The notes under the pieces: generated by a model
What the model saw: the letters and a program-made list of their open reading frames with translations, nothing else
Database searches by the model: none
What the model was told of the DNA's origin: nothing
In this document: positions 22,323 to 34,969 of the stretch, piece after piece
How the letters are laid out: every line of letters starts with the position of its first letter
How positions within the stretch are numbered: position 1 is the stretch's first letter
Translations under genes and position numbers: made by a program
Source: Paralvinella palmiformis
Lineage: Eukaryota > Annelida > Polychaeta > Terebellida > Alvinellidae
Length of the DNA: 64,000 nucleotides
Reading direction: 5' to 3'
NCBI GenBank assembly: GCA_025642065.1
Contig: JAODUP010000321.1
Span: 839,143-903,142 of the forward strand

Positions 22323-24983
22323 TTGCATATATTTAATATTAATCATTTATTTAATATGTGTGATATTGGAATGCTTCTAGAATACTGGTATCATAGTCAC
22401 GAGATATCTTCGATTGGTACTCAGATTAGTAATGTACAGGTATATGGTTCCTCTGGTATGGAACAGTCCGAATTATTGTATGGTAGACCTCATGGTGGAT
22501 GTGAAATATTATTGAAAGATATTTGGAAATTCAAATTTACACCAGTGCCCCTTAGTAAATGATGCTATGCTGACATTTTAGAACTCAACGGTGGAGCAAA
22601 AATCGTTATCTGTAGCATATATATGCCATGTGACACAACACATGACTATTATAATTTGGATGAATATCGTAATGTCCTAATGTATTTCATGTCAGTATGT
22701 ATACAACTATACTGATGTCGATTATGTGATTTTAGCAGGAGATCAAAACACTGATGTCAGACTGTATACTCGTGAACTGAACCAGTTTGTATCACAACAC
22801 AAATTGTATCCTTGTATATCGTCCAACGATGCTGATATCAAGCATACGTATGATTAATGCGCATACGGGGGTACTCTCAACCCTCGACCATTTCTTAATA
22901 TCTGAAATCAATAACAGAGTATGTTTCTCTCTATGATTGTTCAAACCTTTCAGACCAATGACCCACGTACGTCATGGAAAAGGGACAGTTGTCATAACGT
23001 CGATCACTGTAAGGCATATTTGGACTCAATTCTTAATTACGTACATAAACCTTATGATGAAATACATTGTAATGACCTACACTGTACTAGTCATGCTAAT
23101 GATATTAATACATACTGTGAATGTCTCACTGGTGTTTGTATTAAGGCCACTAAGTGATGTATGCCTCTCGCCCACAAGGGAGAGGGCGCGTTGGCTGGAA
23201 TAAACATGTTAAAGCAAGTAGAGATGACTCTATGTTTTAGCTCTATATATGGGTACAATGTGGGCGTCCCTCATCAGGTACAATGGCCAATATTAGACGA
23301 TCTATCCGGGCCAGATATCATAAAACTAACAAGTTACTCAAATCTCAAGAAAAACAACCCAAGCAGTAAATAAAGCAATGCTCTTATGTCTGAAAACCAG
23401 CGTCACTTTTGGGATGAAGTCAAACATATTGATAATCAGTGTAATACCATCCCAAAATTTGTTGATGGCAAACAAGGTGACCGAAATATTAGTAATGTGT
23501 TCGGTGAGAAATGTAAGCATTTGTATAATTGTGTAAGTTATGATAGATGTGAAATGCATGATGTATACGAATCGCTAAATGGGGGTATTAAATCACGATA
23601 TGAGATAGGTCTTTGTCATGATTAACATGTTATCAGCCTTAGTAGTGTATCAGATGTTATTAGTAAATTGAAATGTAACAAATCAGATAATGTTCATGTA
23701 CTATTGTCAAACTTTCTGATACATAGCTGTAAATCATTTAATTTACATCTATCTTCTTTACTGTTTAGTGCCATGCTGCGACATGGTGTCTCTCCTCAGA
23801 GTATGAGTCTGAGCACATTCATCCCAATACCCAAGAACCGGATTTAAAAAAATAAAAAGGCAGCTCCAATTATAGAGGTATTGCTCTTGGTAGCCTAATA
23901 GGCAAGGGTTGGATAACATTATTCTGGGTGATAATGTGAATATTCTTAAATCAAATGATTTTCAGTTTGGATTCAAACTCAAACACTCAACCAGGCAGTG
24001 TAGTTTTGTTAACTGTCAGGCGTCAGGCTTCTGGCTGATCTATACAACAGTCAGTCTCTCAGGGTTAGCTAGAATGGTGGACAGATCAATAACCCATTAA
24101 CAAGATCAAACGTCGTCAAACAAGGAGCAATCTTATCGCCAATACTATTTTGTATACACATGGATGTACTAATGCTTAGAATTAGAAAAATTAAAGTTTG
24201 GTTGTCACATTGCTTCTAGATTTTGTGATATGCTTGTCAAACATTTGCTTCAGAGTATGATGTAAATGTAATGCCAGTAAAAGCTAGTTATTATAGTTCA
24301 ACTATCCTACAAATATTAAACATATTGAACTAAACAATATACCTATCCAGGTGTCTGAAAGTGATGTTCATCTAGGTCACCATATTGGTAAGAATTGCAA
24401 CTATGATTCCATAAGCAAAGGAATTAGCGATCTAGTGTACAGAGGTAACTATGTGAATGCCAAATGTGACACACATTGCACATACATTTATGGTTGTCCC
24501 TTCCGGAACATGAAAACATGTTGAATCAATAGATTTAATATAAACTGGCGAAAGTGTGAAAGAAGAACCTGGGGTGTCATATGGATGACTCATGGCACAA
24601 CATTTAAGCATATAATGCGAGAACAAGGTCAATCTATTCAAACCCAGTTACTCAATAGGTTCCTGTCATTCTATTATGATGTTGTTCACAGCGATAATAA
24701 GCATATTAGCATGTGTAGTTCACTATGTACAAGATCAATTACAAATGTAGCGTCAAATATTAGGTTATTTTTACATGCATTAAATAATAATGGAGATTGT
24801 TTTACTGATTCAAGTGTTTTATCAATAAGAAGAAACTTATACAGCTCATTATTTTGTTCAGGTGAATGCACATCAGTAGGTATATGTGTTAGAGAGCTAT
24901 GTTTAATGAGGGATGGCTATTACCTACCTGCCTTCAATCAATGTAGACTAACAACTCTGTTACAAGAACTTTGCGTGAATTGA
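22323..24983 (+). pseudogene. Non-LTR ORF2 (endonuclease-RT) remnant
   Basis: Endonuclease pieces are MLLEYWYHSHEIS, GRPHGGCEILLKDIW, KIVICSIYMPCDTTHDYYNL, then AGDQNTDVRLYTRELNQF (AGDFNTD motif with Phe changed to Gln). A linker reads WVQCGRPSSGTMANIRRSIR. RT start pieces are VISKLKCNKSDNVH and HGVSPQSMSLSTFIPIPKN, then FQFGFKLKHSTRQC and VKQGAILSPILFCIHMDVLM. The YADD region is deleted just after MLVK. After RT, LNNIPIQVSESDVHLGHHIG is clear, and the C-terminal domain 24585-24983 is the longest intact frame: QTQLLNRFLSFYYDVVHSDN, SNIRLFLHALNNNGDC, CVRELCLMRDGYYLPAFNQC and a terminal LLQELCVN. Not functional. Confidence 0.75.
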
Positions 24984-25041
24984 TATTTTTATTTACTTTC
25001 TGTTTAATCCTTGCACCTACGACTAGATATATATCATAATT

Positions 25042-25047
<6 letters not shown>

Positions 25048-25107
<60 letters not shown>
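25048..25107. repeat. (TA)n microsatellite
   Basis: An uninterrupted TA tract of about 60 bp, between the LINE end and an X fragment. Confidence 0.97.
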
Positions 25108-25109
<2 letters not shown>

Positions 25110-25190
25110 CTAAGACACACATTGATAATGCCATACATCAGTCCTATTTCAATATAGATTCCTTATTACGCTAAATATAGAAAGATTGTG
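25108..25190 (+). repeat. Repeat X terminal fragment
   Basis: cccctaagacacacattg, atgccatacatcagtcctat and tagattccttattacgc match 26545-26620 of X copy A (ccctaaaacgcacattgccc, gccagacatcttatct, cagattccttattacacc). GT-rich simple sequence (25190-25290) follows. Confidence 0.55.
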
Positions 25191-25344
25191 TGATTGTGTG
25201 TTTGTGTGATTGTGAGCTTATGTTTGTTTGTTTGTGCGTGTGTGTGATCGTGTGTTTATGTGTGTGGGTGTGTGCGTGTGGGTGCGTCAAGAAATCCGTA
25301 TGATAATAAATAACAAGACTTCTAATCTAGGTCTGTAACAGGTT

Positions 25345-25640
25345 TACATTCATCGTGTGACATTAAGCAGATGAATGGTAAATAAATAATGATGTAACTT
25401 AAGATAAATAACAGCCACAAAGACATCTAACCTACAACTTAAAGACAAGTGGATAAGGTTACCATTAAGGTACGATGATACCCGGTGACGTATTGGTGTT
25501 TGTTTACATTAAGGTAAGAAGACATCCACTGACGTATTGATGTTTATTTATATATACTGACCATTGGGTGGTAGATGCTTCCCACATCACCTAGTAGAGT
25601 CATCTAATTAGTGAATCTATTAATCAACCAGCGACTGAAT
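25345..25640 (+). repeat. Dispersed repeat J, copy 1
   Basis: gtgacattaagcagatgaat, gtaaataaataatg, taagataaataacagcc, ttaaagacaagtggataagg and cattaaggtacgatga recur in order at 54815-54935. This copy also has an internal duplication of about 50 bp: cattaaggta...tgacgtattggtgttt occurs twice at about 25465-25545. Confidence 0.6.
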
Positions 25641-25764
25641 AAAACTTGGGTTGAATAAAGTCGACGATTTAGCCAAACCAGTCGATTAATTAAGGTTTCA
25701 ATAAAATACTATTCATAGCTTTGATTTAATACTGAAATTAAGCGACGCACGAACGCACGCACGC

Positions 25765-26640
25765 ACCCTTATAGGAAATTGTTGAATGGATAGCTATTGT
25801 AATCCTGATGTGTCATCCCACCACACCTAATTGCATTTTACTTAGGGACCTTAAAATTAGGCGTGGATGAACGTTCACTTAGTGAAGAAAGGAAACATAT
25901 GAGATGGTGATGATGATGATTGATGTTTTACGGTCACTTTTGTGCACAAGGTAGGCTAAATGGGCCGAGCGACCTCCAAAGGTAATGAGACAACCTTCAG
26001 ATATGCCCACGCCGGGATTCGAACACGGGTGGTAGTGATCTGTGATCTATTTAGTTATTCGAACCCAGAATAAAGCTGAGGTCAGCATCTGAGGTGTGGA
26101 AATGCTTTATATACAGGTTTCTTTTGGACCACAGAAAATTACTGTTGAATGTAAACTGTGGTGTCAAAATAGTTTATGATATGTATGTAGCAAGTCACCA
26201 TTGAACCACACGCACGTGTTGTTTATTGCGAGCTGTGGTATCAAATGGTATGTTTTTTACGTGCTTCCGATTTTTGTACGTAGCCTGCATGTAGCCGCTT
26301 TCCTGTGGGCGTGACATATTTGTCGCGTACGAAAAGCGAATTAGCTGGTTCCCACAGGCTGATGAGTAGACCAGACACATGCTTAGGTATACGCACACAT
26401 TTATCAATATGTGGAGGTATGGAACATTTTATTTTTAGATTAATGTATGTATAGTTGTATTTGTATTTAGATTTATGGATGTAGGTCTCGAAGGATGTTT
26501 AGATATGTTGATGCTCTGTGCCTGTTGCCTCTTTATATGTACCCTAAAACGCACATTGCCCGTGCCAGACATCTTATCTATTTCCATCCAGATTCCTTAT
26601 TACACCAATGTAAGAAAGTTATGTCGTTATTACAACATGT
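25765..26640 (+). repeat. Repeat X, copy A (with SINE insertion and deletion)
   Basis: The copy runs from tataggaaattgttgaatgg through cccaccacacctaattgc and gcgtggatgaacgttcactt, is broken by the SINE at 25905-26036, then resumes at ttagttattcgaacccagaa. It continues through ctgaggtcagcatctgaggt, gagctgtggtatcaaatgg, tgcatgtagccgctttcctg and gggcgtgacatatttgtcgc, ending after ctttatatgtaccctaaaac. About 300 bp present in copies B and C (including their TATA region) are missing at the SINE site. Confidence 0.8.
25905..26036 (-). mobile_element. tRNA-derived SINE (family S2), 5'-truncated
   Basis: On the minus strand box B is intact (gtgttcgaatcccgg, about 26012-26028). The body reads ggcccatttagcctaccttg, tgcacaaaagtgaccgtaaaac and ends in CAT repeats (atgatgatgat on plus at about 25909-25922). 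Box A is absent because the element is cut off by X sequence at about 26040. Body and tail match the copy at 38120-38292 and, more weakly, 62100-62205. Confidence 0.75.
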
Positions 26641-26847
26641 TTGAGTTAATTAGCTTTGTTATGTATAATGTAGAATCTATATTGTTGTCCTCTTATGTGG
26701 TCTGGCGAAACGACCTATTAATTCATACAATGCTGCTTGATGGATTTATACTCCTGGAGTTGTTTGTTACTCCGGCAGGCATCTCAATGGGTATTAAGCT
26801 GCGGACAGAGTTTTTTCCCATATTATGAGTAATTAGATTACACTGAT

Positions 26848-27854
26848 ATAGGAAATTTGTTAAATGTATAGCTATTATAATCCCGACGTGTCATTCGCAG
26901 TATCGGAGATCTGCCTGAAATCCGCTGTTCTCGACCATGGGTCAAATAGATACAGGGGGTAAGTCCTTTTAATTTAGATCCCACCACACCTAACTGCATA
27001 TACTTAGGGACGCTAAATTAAGCGTGAATGAACGTTCCCTTAGTGATGAACGGAAACGTATGAGGGTTAGCTGTTATGTTCGAGTAAATGGATAGTATTT
27101 ACTCAGGTTTGAGATGATATTTCGTTCTAGTCCAGTAATAATCCATTGTGCAGTATTGCTACTTTGTTTTTATTTTATCTAAATCACTTCAGTGAGTCCA
27201 TACTGTGTTAGTGTACATTCTCTTGTGGTGAACAAACTGTAATGTTTGTTAACACGCTGAGGGTATATAAAAAGCCTAACCTTTCACTTAGGTTAGAGAA
27301 GAATATATATGGTTAATATAGGTAGGATTTATTTAGTTATTTGAACCCAGAATAAAGCTGAGGTCAGCATCTGAGGTGTCGAAATGTTTTATATACAGGT
27401 TTCTTTAGGACCACAGAAAATTACTGTTGAATGTAAACTGTGGTGTAAAAATAGTTTATGATATGTATGTAGCAAGTCACCATTGAACCACACGCACGTG
27501 TTGTTTGCTCCGAGCTGTGGTATCAAATGGTATGTTTTTTACGTGCTTCTACACTTTTTGTACGTAGCCTGCATGTAGCCACTTTCCTGTGGGCGTGACA
27601 TATTTGTCGCGTAGTAAAAGCGAATTAGCTGGTTCCGACAGACTGAAACATGCTTAGGTATACGTATATATCTATCAATATGTGGAAGTATGGAACATTT
27701 TATTTTTAGATTAATGTATGTATAGTTGTATTTAGATTTAGGGAGGAAGTCTCGAAGGATGTTTAGATACGTTGATGTTCTCAACCTGTTGCCTCTTTAT
27801 ATGTACCCTAAAACACACACCTACCCCCTCCATACACACACACACACACGCACG

Positions 27855-27895
<41 letters not shown>

Positions 27896-27950
27896 CACAC
27901 ATACACACATACACACATACACACATACACACACACACACACAGATTTTC
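26848..27950 (+). repeat. Repeat X, copy B (most complete)
   Basis: It runs in order: tataggaaatttgttaaatg; an extra segment of about 80 bp absent from copy A; cccaccacacctaactgcat; gtgaatgaacgttcccttag; tgttatgttcgagtaaatg; a TATA-like box (gggtatataaaaagcc at about 27260); an AATAAA (cccagaataaagctgagg); gagctgtggtatcaaatgg; gcgtgacatatttgtcgc; and ctttatatgtaccctaaaac, then a CA tract. It lies head to tail with copy A. No open frame is conserved with the other copies. The TATA and AATAAA about 90 bp apart resemble a pol II promoter/LTR layout, but no paired LTR or protein domain is seen. Confidence 0.8.
27828..27945 (+). repeat. (CA)n microsatellite at end of X copy B
   Basis: CA repeats with CG and TACACA variants start immediately after ccctaaaacacac of the repeat. 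His-Thr and Cys-Val open frames over it are artefacts. Confidence 0.95.
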
Positions 27951-27959
27951 CCAGGTTAT

Positions 27960-30295
27960 AAGACAGAACAGTTGAAAGAAATAGGATATTGTAACTGACG
28001 ATCAAGGTCACTGGAGAAGTATTAAACGATATACCCTTCTCAGTTATAAATAAGTTTTAAATGACGGAATTCTACCCGATAATCGACTAAAACTATTTTA
28101 GCTTTATAAAACAAAGTCTTTGCTATTCACAGACAATACCTTTATCCTCTATCAGATAATAATAACCATTTAACATGGAATCCCTTCGGGGATAGATGTC
28201 TCATGTGTGACGAGTATTGATATTAAAGAGTTCAATTCAGTAATAACTGGCTGATATGTTATGGGTTGATAATGCCTTAAGACCCGATATATAACTGATA
28301 AATCTTGAGTTGATTATGACAAGATAAATATAGTTGATATTTATACTTTCTTATCACCCCTCTTGGTTTAGTGTTTATAATTACAAACGTCTAATATATT
28401 CAATAATTTACATAAAGATGGTTATTCTGTTGTGGTATTAAAGCTACAAAAACCCAAAGAAATACCTTGTTATATTGGTTTTTAACATTAATCACATGAT
28501 ATTGTCCGAATCATTTTAAGCTGCAAGGTTCTTATATAAACCTAGAAGTCTCTATAAAGTATATAATTCGTTATCATTTATGGCAATCATATCACGTCAA
28601 AGCTTTTTGTTATGTAATTGTTCTCATTTTCCTCACCATAATATCGTGTGATATTTTCTCCGACCATTCTTATTGACCTTGTTAGGGAATGATATAGAGG
28701 TCATGACCTTTGAGTATAATGTCGTGAATGATGAAGGATACATAGTCTCAGAGAAAGATCTTTAGTTCGGCATTAAACGTAAATATCAAAGTTTTATCTT
28801 AGTGTATGAGGGGAACAAAAGCGAGACTGTTTAATCTCTAAGGACTTCAAATGCTGAACACTCAGTCTTATCTGATGTAGCTTGAGAGGTAATCTGTCAA
28901 TATCCTCAATGTTTATAAGACGTATAATATGTTATTTATGCATCAAATTATATTTCATTTATGATATCGGTAGAACACCAGTTTATATTTGATTGATGTC
29001 ATAACACTCTTCTGGTAGAACAATATTTTCTTATGTGTGAAACTATTTAAAAACAATGATAATGTTTTTATTATCGCATTAATTATCTGAACGGTTTAAT
29101 TAGTAATGTACATATGTAATTGTCCGAGTTATTCATCGTGTATAATGGCTGCTTGAATTTTGTTTATGTTAATAAACAATATATACAAATATAGCTATGT
29201 TTCTTTTGTTATTACTTTGATTATCAATAATATAAAAGACAAATGTTGGCTGGGATATATTTTGGTGGAATAAATATATAGAGGTAGAGGTGATTAATTG
29301 TATAGTTTTATTGAGAAAATTGAAATAGCTAAACTTTAAGTAGGATCCATTCTTGTTGTCATATAATAAATACGATAACCATACGGTATTGTAGTGGGTT
29401 ACACATAAATCTGAGATAGTACACTTTGCGGGATGACATAGTCCATGTTATAAAAGTGTGATTCAATTTAGAATGTGCATCTATAATACACTTAAGACAA
29501 GTTAATATAATTTTACGAACAAATTCTAAAGTGAACATTAAGTTTTGTGTTTTATAAATTAGAATTTCAGGAATTAATACACCGTTATAATTATAGACTG
29601 ACACAACTCTTATATATATCGATATCAAAATAAATAACGATATAATATAGGTCACTGATACAGATTTGTTTGATTTGACGCCATTGATTCTCTGACACTA
29701 AATAATGAGGTAGCATCAAAATTATGAAATATATTTTTGGTAAGAAGGTTAAACCAATGTTGGTAGCTAACATTAACTGATAATTCAGAGGCATTACAAT
29801 GTTCTATTATACAAAAATACAAAAAGGCACAAAACCTTTGCAAATGACAATTAAGGAAATAATATTAACCTATTTTTATTTTTGCTGGTTATTATTTTCC
29901 GATCGTGTCACAATTTGTATATCCGGTGATTAATATCTGAAACATTTATGACTAACAGGAAGTGATCATTCCGTATCAATGTATAGGAAAACGTATCAGA
30001 TCTGGAGGGATATTGCCATTTTCTGTTTCTCTTTCTTCGTGTACCAGATTTCATATTTTTTGACGATGTGTAATGATTATTACTTCTCTTTGTTATATAT
30101 ATTGTCTTTTAAGTAATAACAATAAACATTTGAGATATCGCTTACTGCTTTGATTATTACAAACGATGACAAACATCGTTTATACCTTCGTGGTTACGAG
30201 GTTATTTAGTATGTTTGTGAGTGTGTGGGTGTGGGGGGGGGGTAGGGCGTATGGATGCGCACATGAGTGTATGTGTTGATTTGGTGTCATACACA
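27960..30295. other. AT-rich, no gene recognised
   Basis: Overlapping minus-strand open frames at 29359-29843 have very AT-rich codons. I could not match them to any family. No splice-bounded exon or element was found. A G-rich run lies at about 30225-30245. Confidence 0.45.
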
Positions 30296-30299
30296 GGAT

Positions 30300-30415
30300 A
30301 ACCAATTTGACACCACAGTTAACATTCATTAGTTATTTCCTGTTATACATAAGAAGCGTTCGACACCCAGCTTCATTCTGGCTAAGGAATAACCAAACAA
30401 ATCCTACCTATATCA
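30300..30415 (-). repeat. Diverged fragment of repeat X, inverted
   Basis: gacaccacagttaacattca, cgttcgacacccagcttcattctgg and aaatcctacctatatcaacc read as the reverse complement of the X segment around 39465-39605. That segment carries ggtaggatttattcag, ccagaataaagctg, gaggtgtcgaaatg and ctgtggtgtc. Confidence 0.65.
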
Positions 30416-30589
30416 ACCGTATTGTATCATGTTAGTTTGAGGTCATTTTACGGTATTCAACAATTAAAACAATCTTTAGCCACTTTAGCTACTTGAAGAC
30501 ATGGGGCGAATTCAATTCTGGAATTGAAATTAATGGTCAATTTCAATTAATTAACGAATTAATTTACCATTTTTCCAAGTTAACACTTA

Positions 30590-30720
30590 CCTGTGGTGTT
30601 ATCAATATACTGTAACCAAAATGATCCAGAACTTTTATTCCTCCACATAGCATACTTGTAATCTATATAGATATATTCCTATTAGAAATTGACCCCATTC
30701 AATGTTTAGAACGGGCAATA
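30590..30720 (+). repeat. Dispersed repeat H, copy 1
   Basis: tgtggtgttatcaatatact, atgatccagaacttt, ccacatagcatacttgtaat and cattcaatgtttagaacggg match copy 2 at 31410-31640, which carries about 100 bp more in the middle. Noncoding. Confidence 0.65.
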
Positions 30721-31409
30721 CATTCAACAAAACGCAGCATTTATGTGTATAACTCTCTTTAATTAATACAGGCAGCTTACATTGGATAAAATTATACATT
30801 AAATAGTTTGATGAAATTCTACACATTATATATTTTATTTACAACATTTTTTCCAATCACCATTAGTAGAGGGTAGTTATTAGTAGGATGTAGGGAGGCT
30901 TTTAGCAAATGTTGACTTTACTTGTGTTCTCATTGGAATTAATACATCAAGATATCTTTCATAGCAATCAGACCTTCAGTCCCCCATTCATATTATCATC
31001 TCACCGGGAATGCCAATCTGGAGCATAAAACCTGACACCCCTCTCCTAAAAACTGTTACTACTATAGCCTGTCCCCAGACCTAACTGTTTTAATAACCTT
31101 TTAAGATATTTTGTGAATTTACCATCTGTTAGTAGTTTAGTAACCCAGCAGAGTTGTGAAAGTGAACACAGGATCTGTCCCCTGCTAGGTGGAACTAAGC
31201 AAACAAATTTGTTTCAAGACTCCTACTGAATAAAATAGGTGATTAGGAATCTCCGGCAGTGGAATCTAAACACATCTTTTATAATGACAAAATATACTTT
31301 TTCATGGGGATGCATCCAACACTATGAATGACCCACCACTTTATATCGTCAAATATCTCTTTAGCTAAAAGGATCTTGTGGTTAGGCTTTGGCAATATGT
31401 TATCACGTT

Positions 31410-31640
31410 AACACTTTCATGTGGTTTTAGCAATATACTCGAACTAAATTGATCCAGAACTTTGGTTCCTTATACGTGGCCCCTCATGTGAACATTTAAC
31501 CATTTAAACTGGTATGGATACCATGGGCTCCACCCACAACCTTGTGACACCACCACATAGCCTGCCTGTAATCCATATATATATATTGCTATTTAGAAAT
31601 TTACCCCCGTTCAATATTTAGAACGGGTAAAACAAATCCA
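31410..31640 (+). repeat. Dispersed repeat H, copy 2
   Basis: tgtggttttagcaatatact, ttgatccagaactttgg, ccacatagcctgcctgtaat and gttcaatatttagaacggg are shared with copy 1. The extra middle part (31475-31555) includes ggcccctcatgtg and gggctccacccacaac. A TA run of about 12 bp sits in both copies at the same place. Confidence 0.65.
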
Positions 31641-31644
31641 CAAA

Positions 31645-32840
31645 CTAATTTACCATTTAATTTGTTAATTCAGAAATATTTCTTCCATGACAATCCTACT
31701 TGGAATATAAACTATTCAAGGTAGGTATTCCAAGTAGCTACTCGGAGTACCTACTCATTATAAAAGGTATTAGGCAAAAAAGAGTCTATAAAAACGGAAT
31801 TGGAATTGAATTGGAATTGATAAATTTGGAATTTGGGCAAATAATTATAGTTGAGTACCTAACGTCCTAGGTCCAAGGAACAGCCAAACACGAACTTAAT
31901 TTGTTTTGAGGCGATGTGTTCATAGATAATAATTTATTGACTTTACTTAACATTAGTCTGCCAGAATGTATTCTAGAATGACTTGACGGTAATAACATCT
32001 TCATCATTCTATCATATGTATTCTCCACATTATATTTTATTGTATGTCTATATATTTAATTAATTCAAAATATTTTAAATTATCATTTTTTACAGGAAGA
32101 AATCTGCAGTAAATATTCAGCAAAATCGATGTACTCTTAAGATAATTTTGATGATGATGGATGATACCTATGCTAAATGGTGATTACTCTCTTTATAATT
32201 ATATTTAAACGTGTGACAGTATGTATTGATCACCCATTACAGATATGACTAATTACTATTACTCTAAGTTACTTCTAAAACATACAAATACAACATTTCG
32301 ATAGTCGTAAGAACTGTAATGTAAAATGATGAAATAATTATTGTTTACTTATCATAAATTTGACACATTAAATTCTACCTGTGATTAAGTCAAACTTCAA
32401 AAGCTAAGAGGTGAAGAAATATATCTTAGGCTATTTCTTTGTTAGTTTATTTTAATTTATTTTATTTTAATAAAGATTCAACATAGAGATCGTTCATGTT
32501 TAGCTTTATTTAATATTTGCTTTATCAGGTATGTAGTTAGTTTTTCTGTCTTGATGTATATAGGATATAATTGTGTGTACTAAATGGTCTATCTTTGAGT
32601 TTGAATTAAATAGGCTTTCTATCTTAATTCTAGTCACAATTAAAAAAAGACAACCTAACATTGTAATTGATAAAACGATAACAGTTATCACTCATTAATA
32701 GAGACATATCGTTATAAAAGTGTGTTCCGGATCGGTGGAATATTTTGTTAATTAATACAAGGTTACGTATGATAACACCATTTACTTTGTAAATAGATGA
32801 TCTGCTAGGTAATATAACCGAAATTAAAAAGATCAGACGC
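31645..32840. other. No gene recognised
   Basis: AT-rich. Near 31700-31760 the words ctacttggaatat, caagtagctactcgg and gagtacctactc form short imperfect palindromes. Open frames 32506-32691 and 32630-32848 (-) show no motif. Confidence 0.45.
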
Positions 32841-32844
32841 TCAG

Positions 32845-33062
32845 CCACTCAGTAAGGCACTCAGTCACTCACTCGCTGACCCACTTCGTGACTGACTGAC
32901 TTCGTGACTGACTGAGTTCGTGACTAACTGACTTTGTGACTGACTGAGTTCGTGACTGACTGACTTCGTGACTGACTTCGTGACTGACTGACTGACTGAC
33001 TGACTGACTGACTGACTACTCACTCACTCACTCACTCACTCACTTATTCACTCATTCACTCA
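32845..33062 (+). repeat. CTGA/TTCGTGACTGACTGA tandem repeats then (CTCA)n
   Basis: cactcagtcactcactcg is followed by several copies of a unit built from ttcgtgactgactga (variants tttgtg, aactga), then a pure CTGA run and a CTCA run. Confidence 0.9.
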
Positions 33063-33063
33063 A

Positions 33064-33067
<4 letters not shown>

Positions 33068-33119
<52 letters not shown>

Positions 33120-33139
33120 TAGTAAGGTTTATTTCCAAT

Positions 33140-33194
<55 letters not shown>
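33068..33194. repeat. Two (TA)n microsatellites flanking a 26-bp spacer
   Basis: TA tracts at about 33068-33117 and 33143-33194 are separated by gtagtaaggtttatttcc plus a few bases. Confidence 0.95.
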
Positions 33195-33199
<5 letters not shown>

Positions 33200-33589
33200 C
33201 ACATATTAAGCACAAGGCTTACACATTAATTAGAATGAATAATTAGAATGAAAATTGAGAGGACAAGTACACCATTAGTGGTATCTTACTACTGGTCCTA
33301 TGATGGATGAGGGATGATTGTGGTGTTTGAGAGTGTGACAGGACTGAGAGGAAGCAGACGATACTAGCGTTAATTATAATTTAAAGAAAGTAATATAAAT
33401 ATGAGTACAAGAGGGACGACAAGAAAAGAGAACCAACAGGACCTGAATCTACAAATTAAAATAATAAAACGATTTTGTCGTATAGACCTATGTCATTTTG
33501 TCTATCAGAGAAATATATAAAAAAATGGGAGATAACTGGATTAATAATAACCTGGGTTCAACGGTAACAATCGTTGTATCTTAGGTTAT

Positions 33590-34965
<1,376 letters not shown>

Positions 34966-34969
34966 CAGT

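Larger units (their letters stand above)
21185..24985 (+). mobile_element. Nearly full-length, heavily mutated two-ORF non-LTR retrotransposon
   Basis: ORF1 (21189-22252), an endonuclease, an RT and a distinctive C-terminal domain follow in order on the plus strand over 3.8 kb. It begins within about 10 bp of the 5'-truncated end of the opposite-strand L2-like element. It ends about 60 bp before a TA microsatellite (25048). Stops and frameshifts are dense throughout, so it is older than its neighbour. The clade is not L2-like; it is APE-type, exact family not determined. Confidence 0.75.

Noticed and set aside
26195..26407. 70-codon minus frame that recurs at 39574-39837
   Set aside because: It recurs because the DNA is repeat X; copy B has a different frame there, so no selection on protein is evident.
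27072..27396. Solo LTR (starts TG, ends CA, has TATA and AATAAA)
   Set aside because: The same flanking sequence occurs in copy C, so there is no independent insertion boundary or target duplication.
29359..29843. Three overlapping minus frames that looked like a decayed transposon protein
   Set aside because: I could not align any part to RT, endonuclease or transposase motifs.
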